Assembly: GCA_000149265.1 (NCBI GenBank)
Contig: CH003037.1
Location: 8,132-72,131, forward strand
Direction of reading: 5' to 3'
Origin: Ciona savignyi
Lineage: Eukaryota; Chordata; Ascidiacea; Phlebobranchia; Cionidae
Length of the DNA stretch: 64,000 bases
Notes under the pieces: generated by a model
Databases searched by the model: none
What the model saw: the letters and a program-made list of their open reading frames with translations, nothing else
Told to the model about the DNA's origin: nothing
Program-made: the position numbers and the translations under genes
Shown: one piece after another, positions 1 through 11,865 of the stretch
How the letters are laid out: every line of letters starts with the position of its first letter
Numbering within the stretch: the first letter of the stretch is position 1

Positions 1-1380
1 TTGCGTCAGCTTGCGGTGTGTGAGCGCTTCGGTCGTTGGGCCGGCCTGCGATACAACCAGGCGAAGTGCGGATTGATCGGCTGGAAGGTGTTGCGTGGCG
101 GAAAAAGGGTTGCGCTGGGCGGTGATCCACTCCTCTTAGACAGAGTGGAGATCCCCCAGTTAGGGCCAGGTACGCCATGACTGACAGACATCAGGCATGT
201 CCCCCGCACGAATTCCCAGCTGGTCTCCCACTTCACGTCCAGGCTCCAGCGGCTGTTTAAGTCGTTTCTCACACCGCATCAAAAGCTGATTGCCCTGAAG
301 CGCTTTCTCCTACCCAGTCTCAGTTTCCATCTTAGAGTCCGACCTCTTGCGCAGTCGTATCTGATCGCGCTCGATCGACGTGTGCGAGAGTGTCTGAGGG
401 TGGCGTTTCGCTTGACCAAGCCCTCCTGTCAGGCGGTGTTTCACACCCCCGCAGGATTTGGGGGGGTCTGCGGCGTACCGTCTCTTGTTGACGAGAGTCA
501 CATACTGACCGGGTCGCCCAGGGGGTTATAAGATGTTGACGTCACCGGATTTACTCGTCGCAGCGATCTCCGCCGGGCGCGTGAAGATCTATACTGCCAA
601 GTTCGGTAGGCTCGACGATGTGTGGCCTTTGGACCGGCCGTGTTTTCTATCCGGTGAACCGGTCAACGGAATCGTTACTCGAAAGGGTGTGGCATAAACC
701 TGCCTTCGGACTTGAGATCCGCATCTCCAGTCGGCAGTTAGGTGCCTCGTGGAGCGAGGACCTCCTTGGTGGTTCCACCGTCAGGTTCGGTAATGTCCTC
801 ATTACCGGCCAGAGTCGTCGGAAACTCGTCCAGTGTCTCCACGTGCACTGCCAGCGCGCGTGGCGACAGCGGTGGGAGTCTCACCCTAACCCAGGGTAAG
901 ACGACCTCCGCGCGACCATGGCGTATTCTGCCGCCAGTGTCTGAGTCAAGCGACCTTCGTCGATAGATTTTTCTAGCGTACTTATTTGCGCCGAAAGCAC
1001 GCTTGAACCTCCTTCCGACAAGGAAGGCACTTGCTCTTTACAGCAGGGATCAGCACATTTCTACATCGTGCCGCTGTTGTGGGGCAGAATTTGAGACTCT
1101 CCCGCACGTGCTGAATCGGTGCCCGAGCTCGATGAACTTGATGACGGAGCGGCACGATTCGGTACTGCGGGAGATCCTTAAACATTTTATCGGACCCGCT
1201 TCCCCGTGATCTCGATCGATCGAACGGTGCCAGAACACATGACGGCCACTGGCGAGCCGACGGCTCAGTCGTGGTCGCCGACGTGGCCTGCCCGTTCGAT
1301 TTGAAAGAGGAGAACCTTGATAAGGCGGTGAAACGGAAATTAACAAAGTACGACGAAACTGTGCTGCAACATACGGAGTA
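1..1380 (+). pseudogene. R2/NeSL-like non-LTR retrotransposon, 3' part of ORF (copy A)
   Basis: The plus strand, read across several frames, matches the late reverse-transcriptase/thumb part and C-terminus of an RLE-type (R2, R4, NeSL group) LINE. Near 1-110 there is the block WAGLRYNQAKCGLIG, followed near 285-350 by LIALKRFLLPSLSFHLR and then GVPSLVDESHI. At 1000-1200 a CCHC knuckle region reads CRCCGAEFETLPHVLNRC and continues into an RHDSVLREIL block. At 1250-1380 a segment containing DGSVVVADVACPFDL resembles the core of the restriction-like endonuclease. Stops and frameshifts near 175, 530, 700-960 and 1205 show it is dead. The 5' part lies outside the window. GC content is far higher than in the rest of the window. 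Assignment to the RLE group rests on the knuckle plus endonuclease order; the exact clade is not resolved. Confidence 0.8.
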
Positions 1381-2950
1381 GCCATGCACTAGTCGTGGGC
1401 TCCTTGGGGAGCCTCTCGGAGAGTCTCGCTACCTCTCTCCAGGCTTTGGGTATAACCGGTTTGATCCGCTCTAGGTTAGTCAAGAAATTGGCTACGCTAT
1501 CCATCGAGGGGAGCCAGAAGATCTGGCGCTCATGGGGTGCCGCAGCCCGGGCAGCGTCGGCGAGGTCAGGAACCGCTCCACCCGTTCTTGACTGACGGTT
1601 TCCGTTCTGGTGTCGACACCTCCCAGTCGTGTACCCCCCATAGATAAGACGACGCATCAACCTCAGTGTTCCTCCAAAGCCGGTCGGGAAAGGCGTTCCA
1701 GATAAAATTGGGAAGGTCCAAGAAGACTCTTCAAAAGCGTCGAACTGCATGAATGCACGACACGGGCGGGGACGGAATTACTATCAAACCAACGGATCAC
1801 ATTATCGATCACAGCAGTGTGGATTTCATTGAAGTGCCCCATTAGATGCAGGAGTCCCCGCCCGAACAAAAATAACAATGTAAAAAAATTACGCGCGAAT
1901 CAATTCTATACAACGCGCGTTCACTGTTACAAGCGCAACGCAACATTGACCCACGAGCACACCGACCCTCCCTAATGCATGATCTTTTTTATGCGGCTGG
2001 CTTTTATTTAAAAAAAATCAATTTTAAAATGTATATACGCCTAAATTTTAAAGAATGACACGAATATTTTTATACTCACCCACAGGAATTTTATAAATAT
2101 TTTTGTATTCACACACAAATTTTTTAACTATTTTTATATTTATATTTTCACACACAGATTGTATAAATCTATTTTTATATATATTTTTATAAATATTTTT
2201 ATATTTTTTTCCGGCCAGCCGCCAACTTTTTGCCTTTCCAGACCGGTTTAGACGCCATGCTTTTACATTCTAAGAATTGAATTAAGTCGCGGAGGTGCGC
2301 TGAAGTTGCTTTGTATCGTCGTCTTTTTACCCACATATTGTACCATTGTTACCTTTGTATTTTACCCTTTAAAATAGTACGTACCCGTAGGCCCCCACCC
2401 TCCGTACACGACTGACAACATGAACCCGTCCTCTTCCGCCTCGCTGTTGAGCATCGGTGACGGTCCGGCCATCGTGCGGACGGCTTGGTTAAGATAAAAT
2501 GAACTCCGTCCGCGCCACTGAGTAGTATTATATTTCAAAAATCAACCAAACAGTCCCTCATAATCTAACACCTCCCGGCCGGCCCTTGTAAATCAATTCT
2601 GTTCAGAGAGCTACTCAGTTTTAAATTCCATCCTTTGCCCCACACCCCTCTGCCCCGACCCTAGTCCTGGTCGGACTGTCTCACGACCCCTGGCAAAATT
2701 ACACCCTGCGGAAAGTCGATCAACTCCTTCCTCCCGTTGAGGACGCGGCCTGGTCACCCCAATCCAATCAGACCATACCCCTCTCCCTGATGTTTTCTTC
2801 AACAAATTTTTTTTTCCAATTTGTCTATTTTCTAAAGTCACACACATTTTTATATATATATATATTTTTAGTTTTTAAAATAGCGGGTTTTTAGCGTGTG
2901 TGACTAGGGAGGGCGTGCCACCCTGTAGTCCAGTGGAAGATCACCTTTAA
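1381..2950 (+). other. Probable 3' UTR and flank of R2-like copy A
   Basis: No supported gene. The first 500 bases keep the high GC of the upstream element and are probably its 3' untranslated region. From about 1880 the sequence alternates AT-rich T/A runs (1980-2210, 2840-2880) with GC-rich blocks (2210-2500, 2560-2760). Short open frames here have no recognisable motif. Confidence 0.4.
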
Positions 2951-2988
2951 AACAACATGCTAAGTAATATTCAATTTATTTGATAACC

Positions 2989-3011
2989 CCGGTAGCCCTT
3001 AGGGCTACCGG
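2989..3011. other. Perfect hairpin, 10-bp stem and 3-nt loop
   Basis: The arms CCGGTAGCCC (2989-2998) and GGGCTACCGG (3002-3011) are exact reverse complements around the loop TTA. It lies between the two R2-like copies. Its role is unknown; it may be a structured UTR or the end of an element. Confidence 0.7.
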
Positions 3012-3539
3012 AGGCCGGAAGTTACCGCACTTGGAAGTGCTGGCGAATTTTATCGCATCGTTTTATACCGCTGTGGTGTTGCGTGGTTGATGCGAATAAA
3101 AGTACTTTAACCTATGGAAACCATATCCATCCCTTCACCCGGTTCCTTGCTACATCGACGAGGTCAAATTGAAACACCTCGAAACAGAATAAATGGGGAA
3201 GATAAATAACATGGAATTCGGTGCTCATCGGATGGCTGCAGTCCACTTCAGCAAACTAAATTTTAATGTGCCAAGAAAGGCTATTGCAATTTTTGCAAAT
3301 CGGACGATCGATCACATTCTTCGATTTTGCCGCTCTAAGCCACAGTTTAACTAATAACCTCAACTACCGAATAGCTCATCCCCAAGAACAAACAATCATG
3401 CTCCCAAAACATAGCGAAATCTCAACTACTAATTTCGCCGCTCTAGAAAATTACTCGAGCGACCCTTCAAACTTACGGAGGACTGTATTTTCATTAAAGG
3501 TCTTGGGGCCATGGAAGAGCAGCCGGGTCATCTAAACAG

Positions 3540-5118
3540 ATCCAGAGAGGGTAAGTGACGTCGACGATTTGGGGGAACTGGCGGGCCCATCTCCATCTGC
3601 CAGACGGTGTACAAGATCTAAGCCGCCGTGTTGGCCCGTCGACTGCAGAGCTGGGCGCTTGACGGTGGAGTCATCTCCCGAAATCAAAAGGCCTTCTTCA
3701 TGCTGTTCGGGGGTATACGAGCATGTATTTCTCCTCGACTCCGTCGTCGCTGACGCGTGCGCGACCCGGAATTCGCTGGCCGTGTGCTGGCTCGACCTCC
3801 GGAACGCGTTCGGCAGCGTCGACCACAACACCATAGGTCGAGGCGTTGTCTCGCTTCGGCGCCCCCGCGGGCCTTCGTGGAGATGATATCGGACATCTAA
3901 TACGGGTGGGTCCTGCCGAATTAGAACTCGTGCGGGATTCACCCCGGACATCCCTGTCGGTCGTGGAGTGCGACAGGGGTGTCCCTTGTCCGGTATTATC
4001 TTCAACCTCGTGATGGAGGAGGTCCTGCTGCGGGGCGTCGAGGCGAACAATGCTTGTGGATACCGGCTCTCCTTCGCCGGCAGAGCGTCCGTCAAGGTGC
4101 TCGCGTACGCCGACGATGTGGCTCTTGGTGGTCTTCTCTTCTCAAGGGCCGCGCTAAACATCCAGCTGGGTGGTGAGTGTGAGCGGTTTGCCGCCTGGGC
4201 CGGTTTTTGTTTTAACAAGAAGTGCGCCGCCATGGTACTAAAACATCAGAAGAGGGGGTCGGAGACCCTACTAAAACTCTCGGCCCTAAAGAGAGTTGCG
4301 CCTTGACAACACGGTGAAACGCTGTGTGGAGACAGCATTACGTCTGCCGAATGGGACGTGTCGGGCTTTTTTCCACACGTCCCCCGATGCAGGGGGCCTG
4401 GGATCCCGTCGCCGAGTGCGACATACTGTTGGCTGACGGTGACCCAGGCCTTTAAGATGCTGTCTTCACCGGACCATCTCGTCTCGCTGGTTGCCAAAGT
4501 CCGTCTGAGGATGCAGGCCGCGTGCATGGCGCCGGTCCGAGACGGCGTCCGCTTGCGCCATGCACCACAGGCTTGAAGCTGTGGTGGCGGAACCAGTGGG
4601 CGGCCCTTCCCAACCAAGGGAAAAGATCGTCGCCGCCCACTCCACCTACGCGGCCTCCAAGAACTGGGTCAAGGGCATGTCCTCCCTGGCCGCTCAGGCT
4701 CTGTTCTTCGGCCTTAAAGCGCGGCTGAACCAGATGCCAACGCGCTCGGTCAAGGCCTGTTTTCAAGGGCTCCGTCCTGTCGTAGGTGTCGCGCGGAGGT
4801 GGAGACCCTCCCGAACGTACTGAATAATTGCCCAAGTCAATGAAATCGACCTTGGAGCGGCATGATTCGGTGCTTGCGGAGGTCCTCGCCGCCATCCCTC
4901 GCGGCACATTCGCCAGTGCAGACGTCGACAGGACGTCCCGAGAACATTTTCGGCGAGTGGGCGAAGAAGCTCTGCGACCCGAAATAGTCGCCCGTCGACA
5001 TGACGAATCCGTCGTGGTCGGAGTTGTGACGTGCCCATTTGAGTCCTGCGCGTCGGCCGCGCGAAAGATCGAAAAATACGAAGTAGCTGTGTGCGAACTT
5101 GCGGCAAATATACTGTAA
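3540..5118 (+). pseudogene. R2/NeSL-like non-LTR retrotransposon, RT plus RLE (copy B)
   Basis: A second degenerate copy of the same family. At 3700-3830 the frame reads YEHVFLLDSVVADACATRNS then CWLDLRNAFGSVDH, the RT motif A region with its Asp. At 3968-4306 the stretch begins MRQGCPLSGIIFNLVMEEVL (motif B) and contains VLAYADDVALGG (motif C, the catalytic YADD). At 4620-4800 the thumb/C-terminal linker includes ARLNQMPTRS, matching ARLNLLPTRK of copy A. At 4800-5118 there is ETLPNVL, LERHDSVLAEVL and then RPEIVARRHDESVVVGVV, the restriction-like endonuclease. The expected RPD Asp is Glu here and the following Asp is lost, so the endonuclease is probably inactive. Several frameshifts (near 3886-3968, 4306, 4576, 4823) separate the blocks. 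N-terminal zinc-finger/Myb parts are not visible upstream. Confidence 0.85.
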
Positions 5119-5700
5119 GCCCGTTGAGTCGCACGTACTGGTCGTAGGTTTCTTGGGTAGCTAGGGCAGGTCAACCTCAGCGTCGAGGGTGGCCACAACA
5201 ACATACGCTGGTCCGGCGGCATCCCAAAGGACCTCCTACCTGGTCCGATAAGATCCGCCGGCTATGGCGCCGAACGAGCACCTGCCCATTCTTCTTGCAG
5301 GAACTTTTCACCCTCACACCCCCACCAAATAATAATAGTCTTTTTTATTTTTTTACCCCCACCGCACTCGCCTACGGGCTGCACATCCCACACGTTGGGA
5401 GTTGTAAATATTATTTTTCTATATCTATATAGCACACTGTATATTCTATTTTTTATACTTTACGAGATGCTTTTCGACAAACAAATTTATATATTTATTT
5501 TTGTATCACATATTTTCCTAAAAAAACTCATTTTTGCACTTACTTTAAAAATGAATCGCATCCCCACCCTAATAGGTCCCTCGGGTTTGGGCCCCATTCC
5601 CTTTTTAAATTTTACAGGAAAAAACTATATATATCGTTGGCGGGGCGCAAGTCGCGCCACGATGCCGAGTGCTGCAGAGGCCAAATAAAGAAACCGACGT
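5119..5700 (+). mobile_element. R2-like copy B 3' UTR and conserved tail
   Basis: Downstream of the endonuclease, the sequence ends in a block at 5663-5705 with GTGCTGCAGAGGCCAAATAA followed by AG..ACGTCGCTCTG. Nearly the same block recurs at 8566-8606 (GCGCTGCAGAACGGCAAATA, then ACGTCGCCCTG). This supports a shared 3' end of the element family. The AATAAA inside it could act as a polyadenylation signal. Confidence 0.55.
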
Positions 5701-5819
5701 CGCTCTGCAGCCAAGGACCACCCGAACTCAAGCCAGCACCGTCGACAACTCAACATCATCGAGTCGGCGGTTGCTGGAACAACTCTATACCATCTTAAAA
5801 TAATTATCACCCTGTGTGC

Positions 5820-7380
5820 AGCAGGAGGGCCGTGTTTTTAAAACTACTCTGTAGGAGCTCATGATAGATTTTAATAATCAACGTGGGCGTCTGCCAGCCG
5901 CAATCTGTTGTACGTGTATAATTAGTTTAGAAAGCTGTCGTGCCTCTATTTTACCGCCGTGAGTAAATTACCTATCTACTAAACAGTAATTAACTAACGC
6001 CGTTACGAATCTATACCAACATTTTCACTCCAAAGATATAACCTAACCAACGTAATGAATTTCTGCTCGTTATACAACCGAAGAATAAATCTACCTTTAG
6101 AAGTCTAAATTGTATATTCTGTACCGAAGTCAAAAGAGGACAGTTTTGTTCTACAGTTAAGTGGCTGCTAAATTAAGCAGGCGAACTTTATAGGCAGCAA
6201 AGGATAAGTCTGCCTATTGCGCTGGTTCGGCTCAAACACAAGGTTAAGGCGAGATACAAACCTCGTCAGATTAACCATAACCCAATAACAAAATGAAAAC
6301 GCCGAACTTCCACAACTATGTGATGCTAATAAAATCAGTTAAATCAAGTGTGCCATATAAAATTTTCCCAAAAAACTGAAGTAAAAATTTACGGGGAAAA
6401 AAGCGACGTTCTTAAAATAAACCACTAAACATCTAGCGGCAGTCAAGACTATAACCCTAGCATCGTCACCGCAGCAAGAAGAGTGTACCCTCCCTAGGTT
6501 TAAGGTGTATATACACAGCCCGCTGCGGTGACTGCCGCTGTCCTTAATACGAGAAGGACTGCCTGAAAAACTGAAACCATATCTTGGATTATAAAGAATA
6601 CGGAAAAAATCAACTGTTAGTAACTAACTTTGATTGATACAAATTTATCACAACAGGCAATTTGGCAGACACAAGCAAAATTAATACACCCTTTCACAAC
6701 TAACCCTACAAACATAAAACACAATCATCATATATACACACCGTCAAATTCTTAAAATTGAAACCGAATCTTTGACCCTTCCTTTAAATTTCTGGTTAAA
6801 CTAGGCCAATCATAAATTTAACACCCACTCTCCTTAATTCACATACCCCAAATCGCAACCCACCAAATTTTCTAATCCAATTGAATCCGGCCAAAGTGCC
6901 TAGTTTAACCAACAAATTAGTAACTATAATATAAACTCCACTTCATAACGGTTATTTTTGTAGTTAATAAAATCAGTCAATCCTTTAAATTAGACCATTT
7001 TCCACAACATTATTATTCTAGCAAACAAACAAATTTTACCAAACCTACCTCCCCTTAAAATCATCTCAAATTTCCCATTAAAAGTTTATCTTCATTTTCA
7101 ATATATTAATTAGTCATTTCTCACTGTAAAATCAATATTCACATTTTATTTTAAATCAACTCTAAATCATTTATTGAAATTGTTTGTTGTTAATTTGGGA
7201 GGTAGGCCATCATTATAAACTTCAATTGATAACAATTTTTTAGTAATTGTGTTTGTGTTTTTGACTATATTCATGATACAGCACTTCATAATCCAAATAT
7301 TTTATACATATTTTTATACTTTATATTATTATCCTAAAAACTTTTATTCATTATAAATCACATATATAGAATTATAACCA
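5820..7380. other. AT-rich non-coding stretch
   Basis: No gene recognised; stop codons are dense in all frames. The only notable structure is the nested inverted repeat at 6435-6539, listed separately. Confidence 0.5.
6435..6539. other. Overlapping inverted repeats (alternative hairpins)
   Basis: AGCGGCAGTCA (6435-6445) pairs with TGACTGCCGCT (6529-6539), and GTCACCGCAGC (6465-6475) pairs with GCTGCGGTGAC (6522-6532). The right arms overlap, so the two stems exclude each other. The self-complementary GTGTATATACAC lies at 6505-6516 inside the loop. Confidence 0.65.
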
Positions 7381-7441
7381 GGGTAGGCGCTGAATCGCAA
7401 TTAGTGCATATTTCTTCAGGGGAAGTAAATTTTCCCCAAAA

Positions 7442-7654
7442 ATGAATACAAACAACGGCGCTCATCAACCACGTAGCACCACGTTCGCCAGCACTTCCAG
7501 TCGGTCTTCTTCTCCTCTGTGTTGTTTTTCAGGTACCACTGGGAGTGCAGAGGGCGTCTTCATCGGAGTTCCCTGCGTTGGGGGATGTTCATCCCGAGGT
7601 GAGTGCCGTTTATCATCGTCTGGGGAACCTGTCCTACGAATACCCACATCGTAA
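7442..7654 (+). other. GC-rich island with short open frames, unidentified
   Basis: Both strands are open here: a 70-codon plus frame rich in Ser/Thr/Gly, and a 65-codon minus frame rich in Pro/Arg/Asp. The GC content contrasts with the AT-rich flanks. In the plus frame, GGTGAGTGCC at 7598 would be a good splice donor. I recognise no domain. It may be a retroelement 5' fragment or a host exon; which strand is coding is undecided. Confidence 0.25.
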
Positions 7655-8179
7655 TTGACCAAGCATACACCAAATAGTTAACGCAATAATTCACCACATA
7701 AATAATCATCACCCTCAACCAATTGGCACAACAACATTGAAACAAATCCGAGTCACATACATATATACACCTGCATCCATGGCCAATTCACAACAGATCA
7801 CACTGGATAAAATACATATACATCACAACACGTGCAAGGGCATGCGACCTGGGCAGGAGGAAGACAGGGGTCGAAATAAAGAATGCCCTTCAAAAGATAT
7901 CCGAGTTTAGCCAGAGTTACGAACGATTCATCATGTTTAAATGACGTTATTCTGGTTTAAACTTTTAACAAAATTGGATTGGATTCGCATGTTCAATTTG
8001 TACTTGGGCAATTACAAAATAAAATTGTCTTGCCTAAATATAAGAAGTTTTTTAGAAGGTCCGGGCGAAGCTAGGATTTCTGGTTTCAATAAATAGAACA
8101 GAGGAAAGGATGCCATTTTTACCACAAGAGAAAAAATGAAATATATATCTTGTTTCTGTGAGATGTTAAGAATTACGCC

Positions 8180-8400
8180 AAGTTCCTGTGGTGGTCTACC
8201 GTTTTAACAGCTATAAAGTGGAATCATCGCGAAGCTGTTAAAAAGAATTGAATCGAAAGTTTTGTTCGACTCCATTGCCACTTTAGGAAAACAGGGCATA
8301 GCACTGTGGGGACACGTGGATGATAATTCCAATAACCACAATTTGCGACACCAAATTTAATTTCTGCGAGGTTTTTATGGGAATGGAAAGAACCCTTAAG
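8180..8400 (+). pseudogene. ZMYM1/DUF4371-type hAT transposase scrap
   Basis: A plus frame near 8260-8345 reads LFDSIATLGKQGIALWGH followed by Asp/Asn-rich residues and LRHQI. This matches the conserved block of ZMYM1-like/TTF-type hAT proteins (the family pattern is a helix, then RQG-[IL]-A-[LF]-RGH, then an acidic loop and LLxLR). Here R is replaced by K and W at two places and a stop follows. Upstream, around 8200-8250, an open frame with AIKWNHREAVKK may be the preceding helix. No catalytic residues are visible. Confidence 0.45.
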
Positions 8401-8493
8401 TGCGATTCAGAAACTGTAACATTGGACATACACTCACAAGTAACAGCACTTGTTTTTAAGCCCGGGCCACCAACTGCTGCATAAAAAACGACC

Positions 8494-8606
8494 GACCATT
8501 CATTCCTCTTTCATATATTTTTAGATATATAGATATATTATGAATGGTCCAAACGACCCGCTTTAATGCTAAGCGCTGCAGAACGGCAAATAAAGATTTC
8601 ACGTCG
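8494..8606 (+). mobile_element. Third R2-like 3' tail with inverted repeat
   Basis: The inverted repeat GACCATTCAT (8494-8503) / ATGAATGGTC (8540-8549) is followed at 8566-8606 by the same tail block as copy B at 5663-5705 (GCTGCAGA, then AAATAAAG, then ACGTCGC). No coding part is attached, so this is a severely 5'-truncated insertion or a tail remnant. Confidence 0.5.
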
Positions 8607-8619
8607 CCCTGGATTTTAG

Positions 8620-11600
8620 TAATACCCTGTACTGTCTATGATTTTAATTGCACATCTACTGATCAATTGTGCAATTGCTGAAGTAAAGGAAGAAGAAGCC
8701 ATTGCAAATTCTGATTACTGTGGACGATTATCTTCAAAGATAGCGACAGCAAATAATAATGCAAATTTGGGGAGACTTGAATTTTCGACTTCATGTGATC
8801 ACCAACGATTTACAAACAACATCCATCCCAAAATTTGGTTTGTTCTTTAACAATATTCCATCTATAATTGTATTAAAAAAAAGAAACAATACTTCCAACC
8901 AAAAATGGCACTAAGTTCTGTAGGTCGTTTTGAAAAAAGAAGTAAATTTGTACTTTTTTGTACAAATAGTCTTTTGTAATAAAAGTTGTTTACGCCAAAA
9001 ACGAATTATTATATTTGCTGGACTATACTGTAAAAAGAGGGCTTTGACGGCCTAACCGGTTGTGCCACAAAATGACTTCTTTATGATCCAAGCAAACAAA
9101 AGAAGAACTCCCCTACAATAACAGGGTTTTTTAAATAATAAAGCACATTTCCCATACATGTAAAAGACACAGTCGGTTATATTGCTTTCATCCCATCTTT
9201 AACGGTAACGCACTTCCGTTTAATAAAAACCGCAATTCATCATTGGTGTTACACCTATGGAACGACGACCGAAAAGAAATGCTTTCATACCAAATCCCAC
9301 CCTCGCATATCGTCTTGAACTTTCTGATTCAGCTTTAGCAGCAAAAAACAACCAGTTTAAAACAGTAGAAAAAATAAAGAAGAATAAAAAATATTGTTAA
9401 AGTTATGACTATATCTTCAAATATCAGTCGCTGAGTCATGTTTGTGTTGAGGGGACATTGATTTAGACAACAACAAATAAAGACTTGGTAGTAACAAATT
9501 AGTCCATTTTTAACAAAGAGTTACCTTACAAGTCATTCACGGATTTTAGGACCATTCAGCAAAAGTTCACCTTTTTCGACAATAACTACATATATAGATC
9601 ACACTGCAACTTCTTGTTTTTATTCAGCAATTCTGTAAGTTAGTTCATTCTGCTAGTTGTTTTTTTGTTCAATAAATCACGACAATATATAGCAAATAAA
9701 TATAGGTCACGGGGACAGATAAGGTGTGGACGGCTATTTTAACTGTGTGAAATGGGTCGCGTTTGTAATAAAAACAGCGGACATTGCACCAACAAAACCT
9801 ACTGCACTGGGTCATAAATACGACGCAAATAGTGTTCCAGTAATTAACACGTTTACATACGAACAATGTTCACAAATCGAACCAGCGATTCACCACATAT
9901 TAACAATGGGTCTTCATATAGCGAAATAGAAGCAAAGAAAAAATGAATGTATTAAAATGAGAGATGTAGACCATCTGCCTTTAAAATAAATTTGTTTAAT
10001 AATTTACAGAATTTAAACTTGATGTAAACCGAAAACGTGTGGCCAAATGGCTGGTGCAACTGTTAAACAAATTAGGCCACTTAAAAACGCGTACCAAGAG
10101 ATGAACCCTCCAGTGTATCAAACTTAATTAAATGTATTAAGTTATTTATGCCAGGTGTCTTAATAAAATGACATTTTATCTCCTGTGATTTAAATAAAAA
10201 AGTTTACATAAATTAAGAAAAACTTACCCCAGCATAACAACCGATCCGCACAATCTTAAAGTCAAAATGGAATAACCATTTAAGTAAAAGCGGTCGCATT
10301 GTTGTTCATGCGGAACAATTTTCTTTTTTTCCTGGCGTTTGACCAATCAGCATGGTACTTTGCTTGGAAGTCAACTTCTTCTCATTTTTGTTTCTTTCTA
10401 TATGACGTCATTTGTAGTCACGCTTTAGCAACACTTTATATTCGACAGTGTTATGGCACCCGATCCGCCTTTTTTATCGCTTGTAGCGGCATGAAAATGG
10501 GACAAATCGTCGCTTGTAGTGGGACTGTCATATGCGATTCATCTGCTGGCAGATGGTAAATCCCGATTGAAGCGGCAGATCCTATGCTTGCTGTATCTGC
10601 TGTGATTGCATCCTCAAGCATATGAACTCAACGAAGCGTTTCGCCATTTTTACTGTTGTTTTCAGGTTTTGGTAACTGGGTTCTGGTTAGACTTAAAATT
10701 CTCTGTGATGACGATTTGTGTATAGCATTGTGGCAGTGATAGGTGCTTTGTGCACACTTAATAAAGATAGTAGCAGTTAGCACTGAGCAGTCTTACGTCA
10801 ACAAAGTTACAGTAAAAGTACCTACCGGTATGTAGTAGTTATTTGACACTGTAGCTACCTAGTGGGTGTTATTTGACACTCACTGTATCAGCAGAATGCG
10901 TGAGGGAGGGGAATTTTTGAAATGCCTTATACAATCAGAGTCATCAAAATTCTTCACAATTGTGTCCCACCAGTCTGTTGACCTATAATTCAATTATCTG
11001 TAATGTACATACAGTAGGTGTAGCCTACACTCAGTACACTGTACAATAACCCTAGGTACATATAAAACAATATTCATTCTCAATACCGGTAATGTTGAAG
11101 CTAAATCTCAACAGTCGGCGCGATGTTTGGGCCGTGACGAATAAGTGACTATTCTTGTTTAATGCTCGATTCAAAGTGTATTCAGTTCAAACGTTCCAGC
11201 AATACTTCCAACAACAATATCAGGAGTCAGGAGATTAAATTTAGTTATTGATAGTCACTATAATATAAACAAAGAAAAACATATTAATCTTATATAAAGG
11301 TTACAACTAACTTATGACATCGCAGAAAACTGGCGCAAAACTGAAACACAAGTTTAGGAAATAAAACAAAGAACGGAAAATATGCCGATAGGTGGCGCAA
11401 TAAAAATGTTAAACAGCTGGGTTATAGTGTACACAAAAAGGGATTGTTGGCGTCAACAGCACACAAGATAACAGCAGTGTAACATCTCTATAGTGCCTTT
11501 TAAGTTCACATCGTTTGATGCTGTTGGTGCGCCGTCCTTGTTTGCCCATGATAATAGATCAGTTATTCCCACAAGGTCGTGACGTCACAACACGCCTTTA

Positions 11601-11860
11601 TTTATTGCCTCGATTCCTCATTTCCTTCTTTTTATTGTGTTAGTACCGAACCACTGAATTTCCTAGTAACGAACGAAACGCTTATACTGAACCTAAATGA
11701 TATTTGCTACCGAACCTAACTGTACTTACCTGCAAGCTAATCAGTTGGTAAGTTTTCATGTTATTCTTTAAGCACTAATTTACTGACAATAATTTGATTG
11801 TATTTATTTTATTTATAGAAAACCGCCATTAAAGACCATAAAAGAATCGTGCGCGTTTTG
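8620..11860. other. AT-rich non-coding stretch
   Basis: No recognisable gene. Short open frames at 8638-8850, 9726-9929 and 10299-10559 carry no motif I know and look like chance. A direct repeat TTATTTGACACT occurs twice at about 10848-10885. A slightly GC-richer patch at 10280-10610 could be a decayed element but shows no termini. Confidence 0.5.
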
Positions 11861-11865
11861 GCCGA

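Noticed and set aside
6..501. Minus-strand open frames in the GC-rich start of the window
   Set aside because: The plus strand here encodes recognisable R2-like RT-thumb blocks; the minus frames are GC-driven shadows.
3532..4233. A 233-codon minus-strand open frame
   Set aside because: Antisense to RT motifs A to C of R2-like copy B; no domain of its own.
4452..5222. A 256-codon minus-strand open frame
   Set aside because: It lies opposite the R2-like RT C-terminus and endonuclease, has low-complexity Arg/Pro/Ser composition and no motif.
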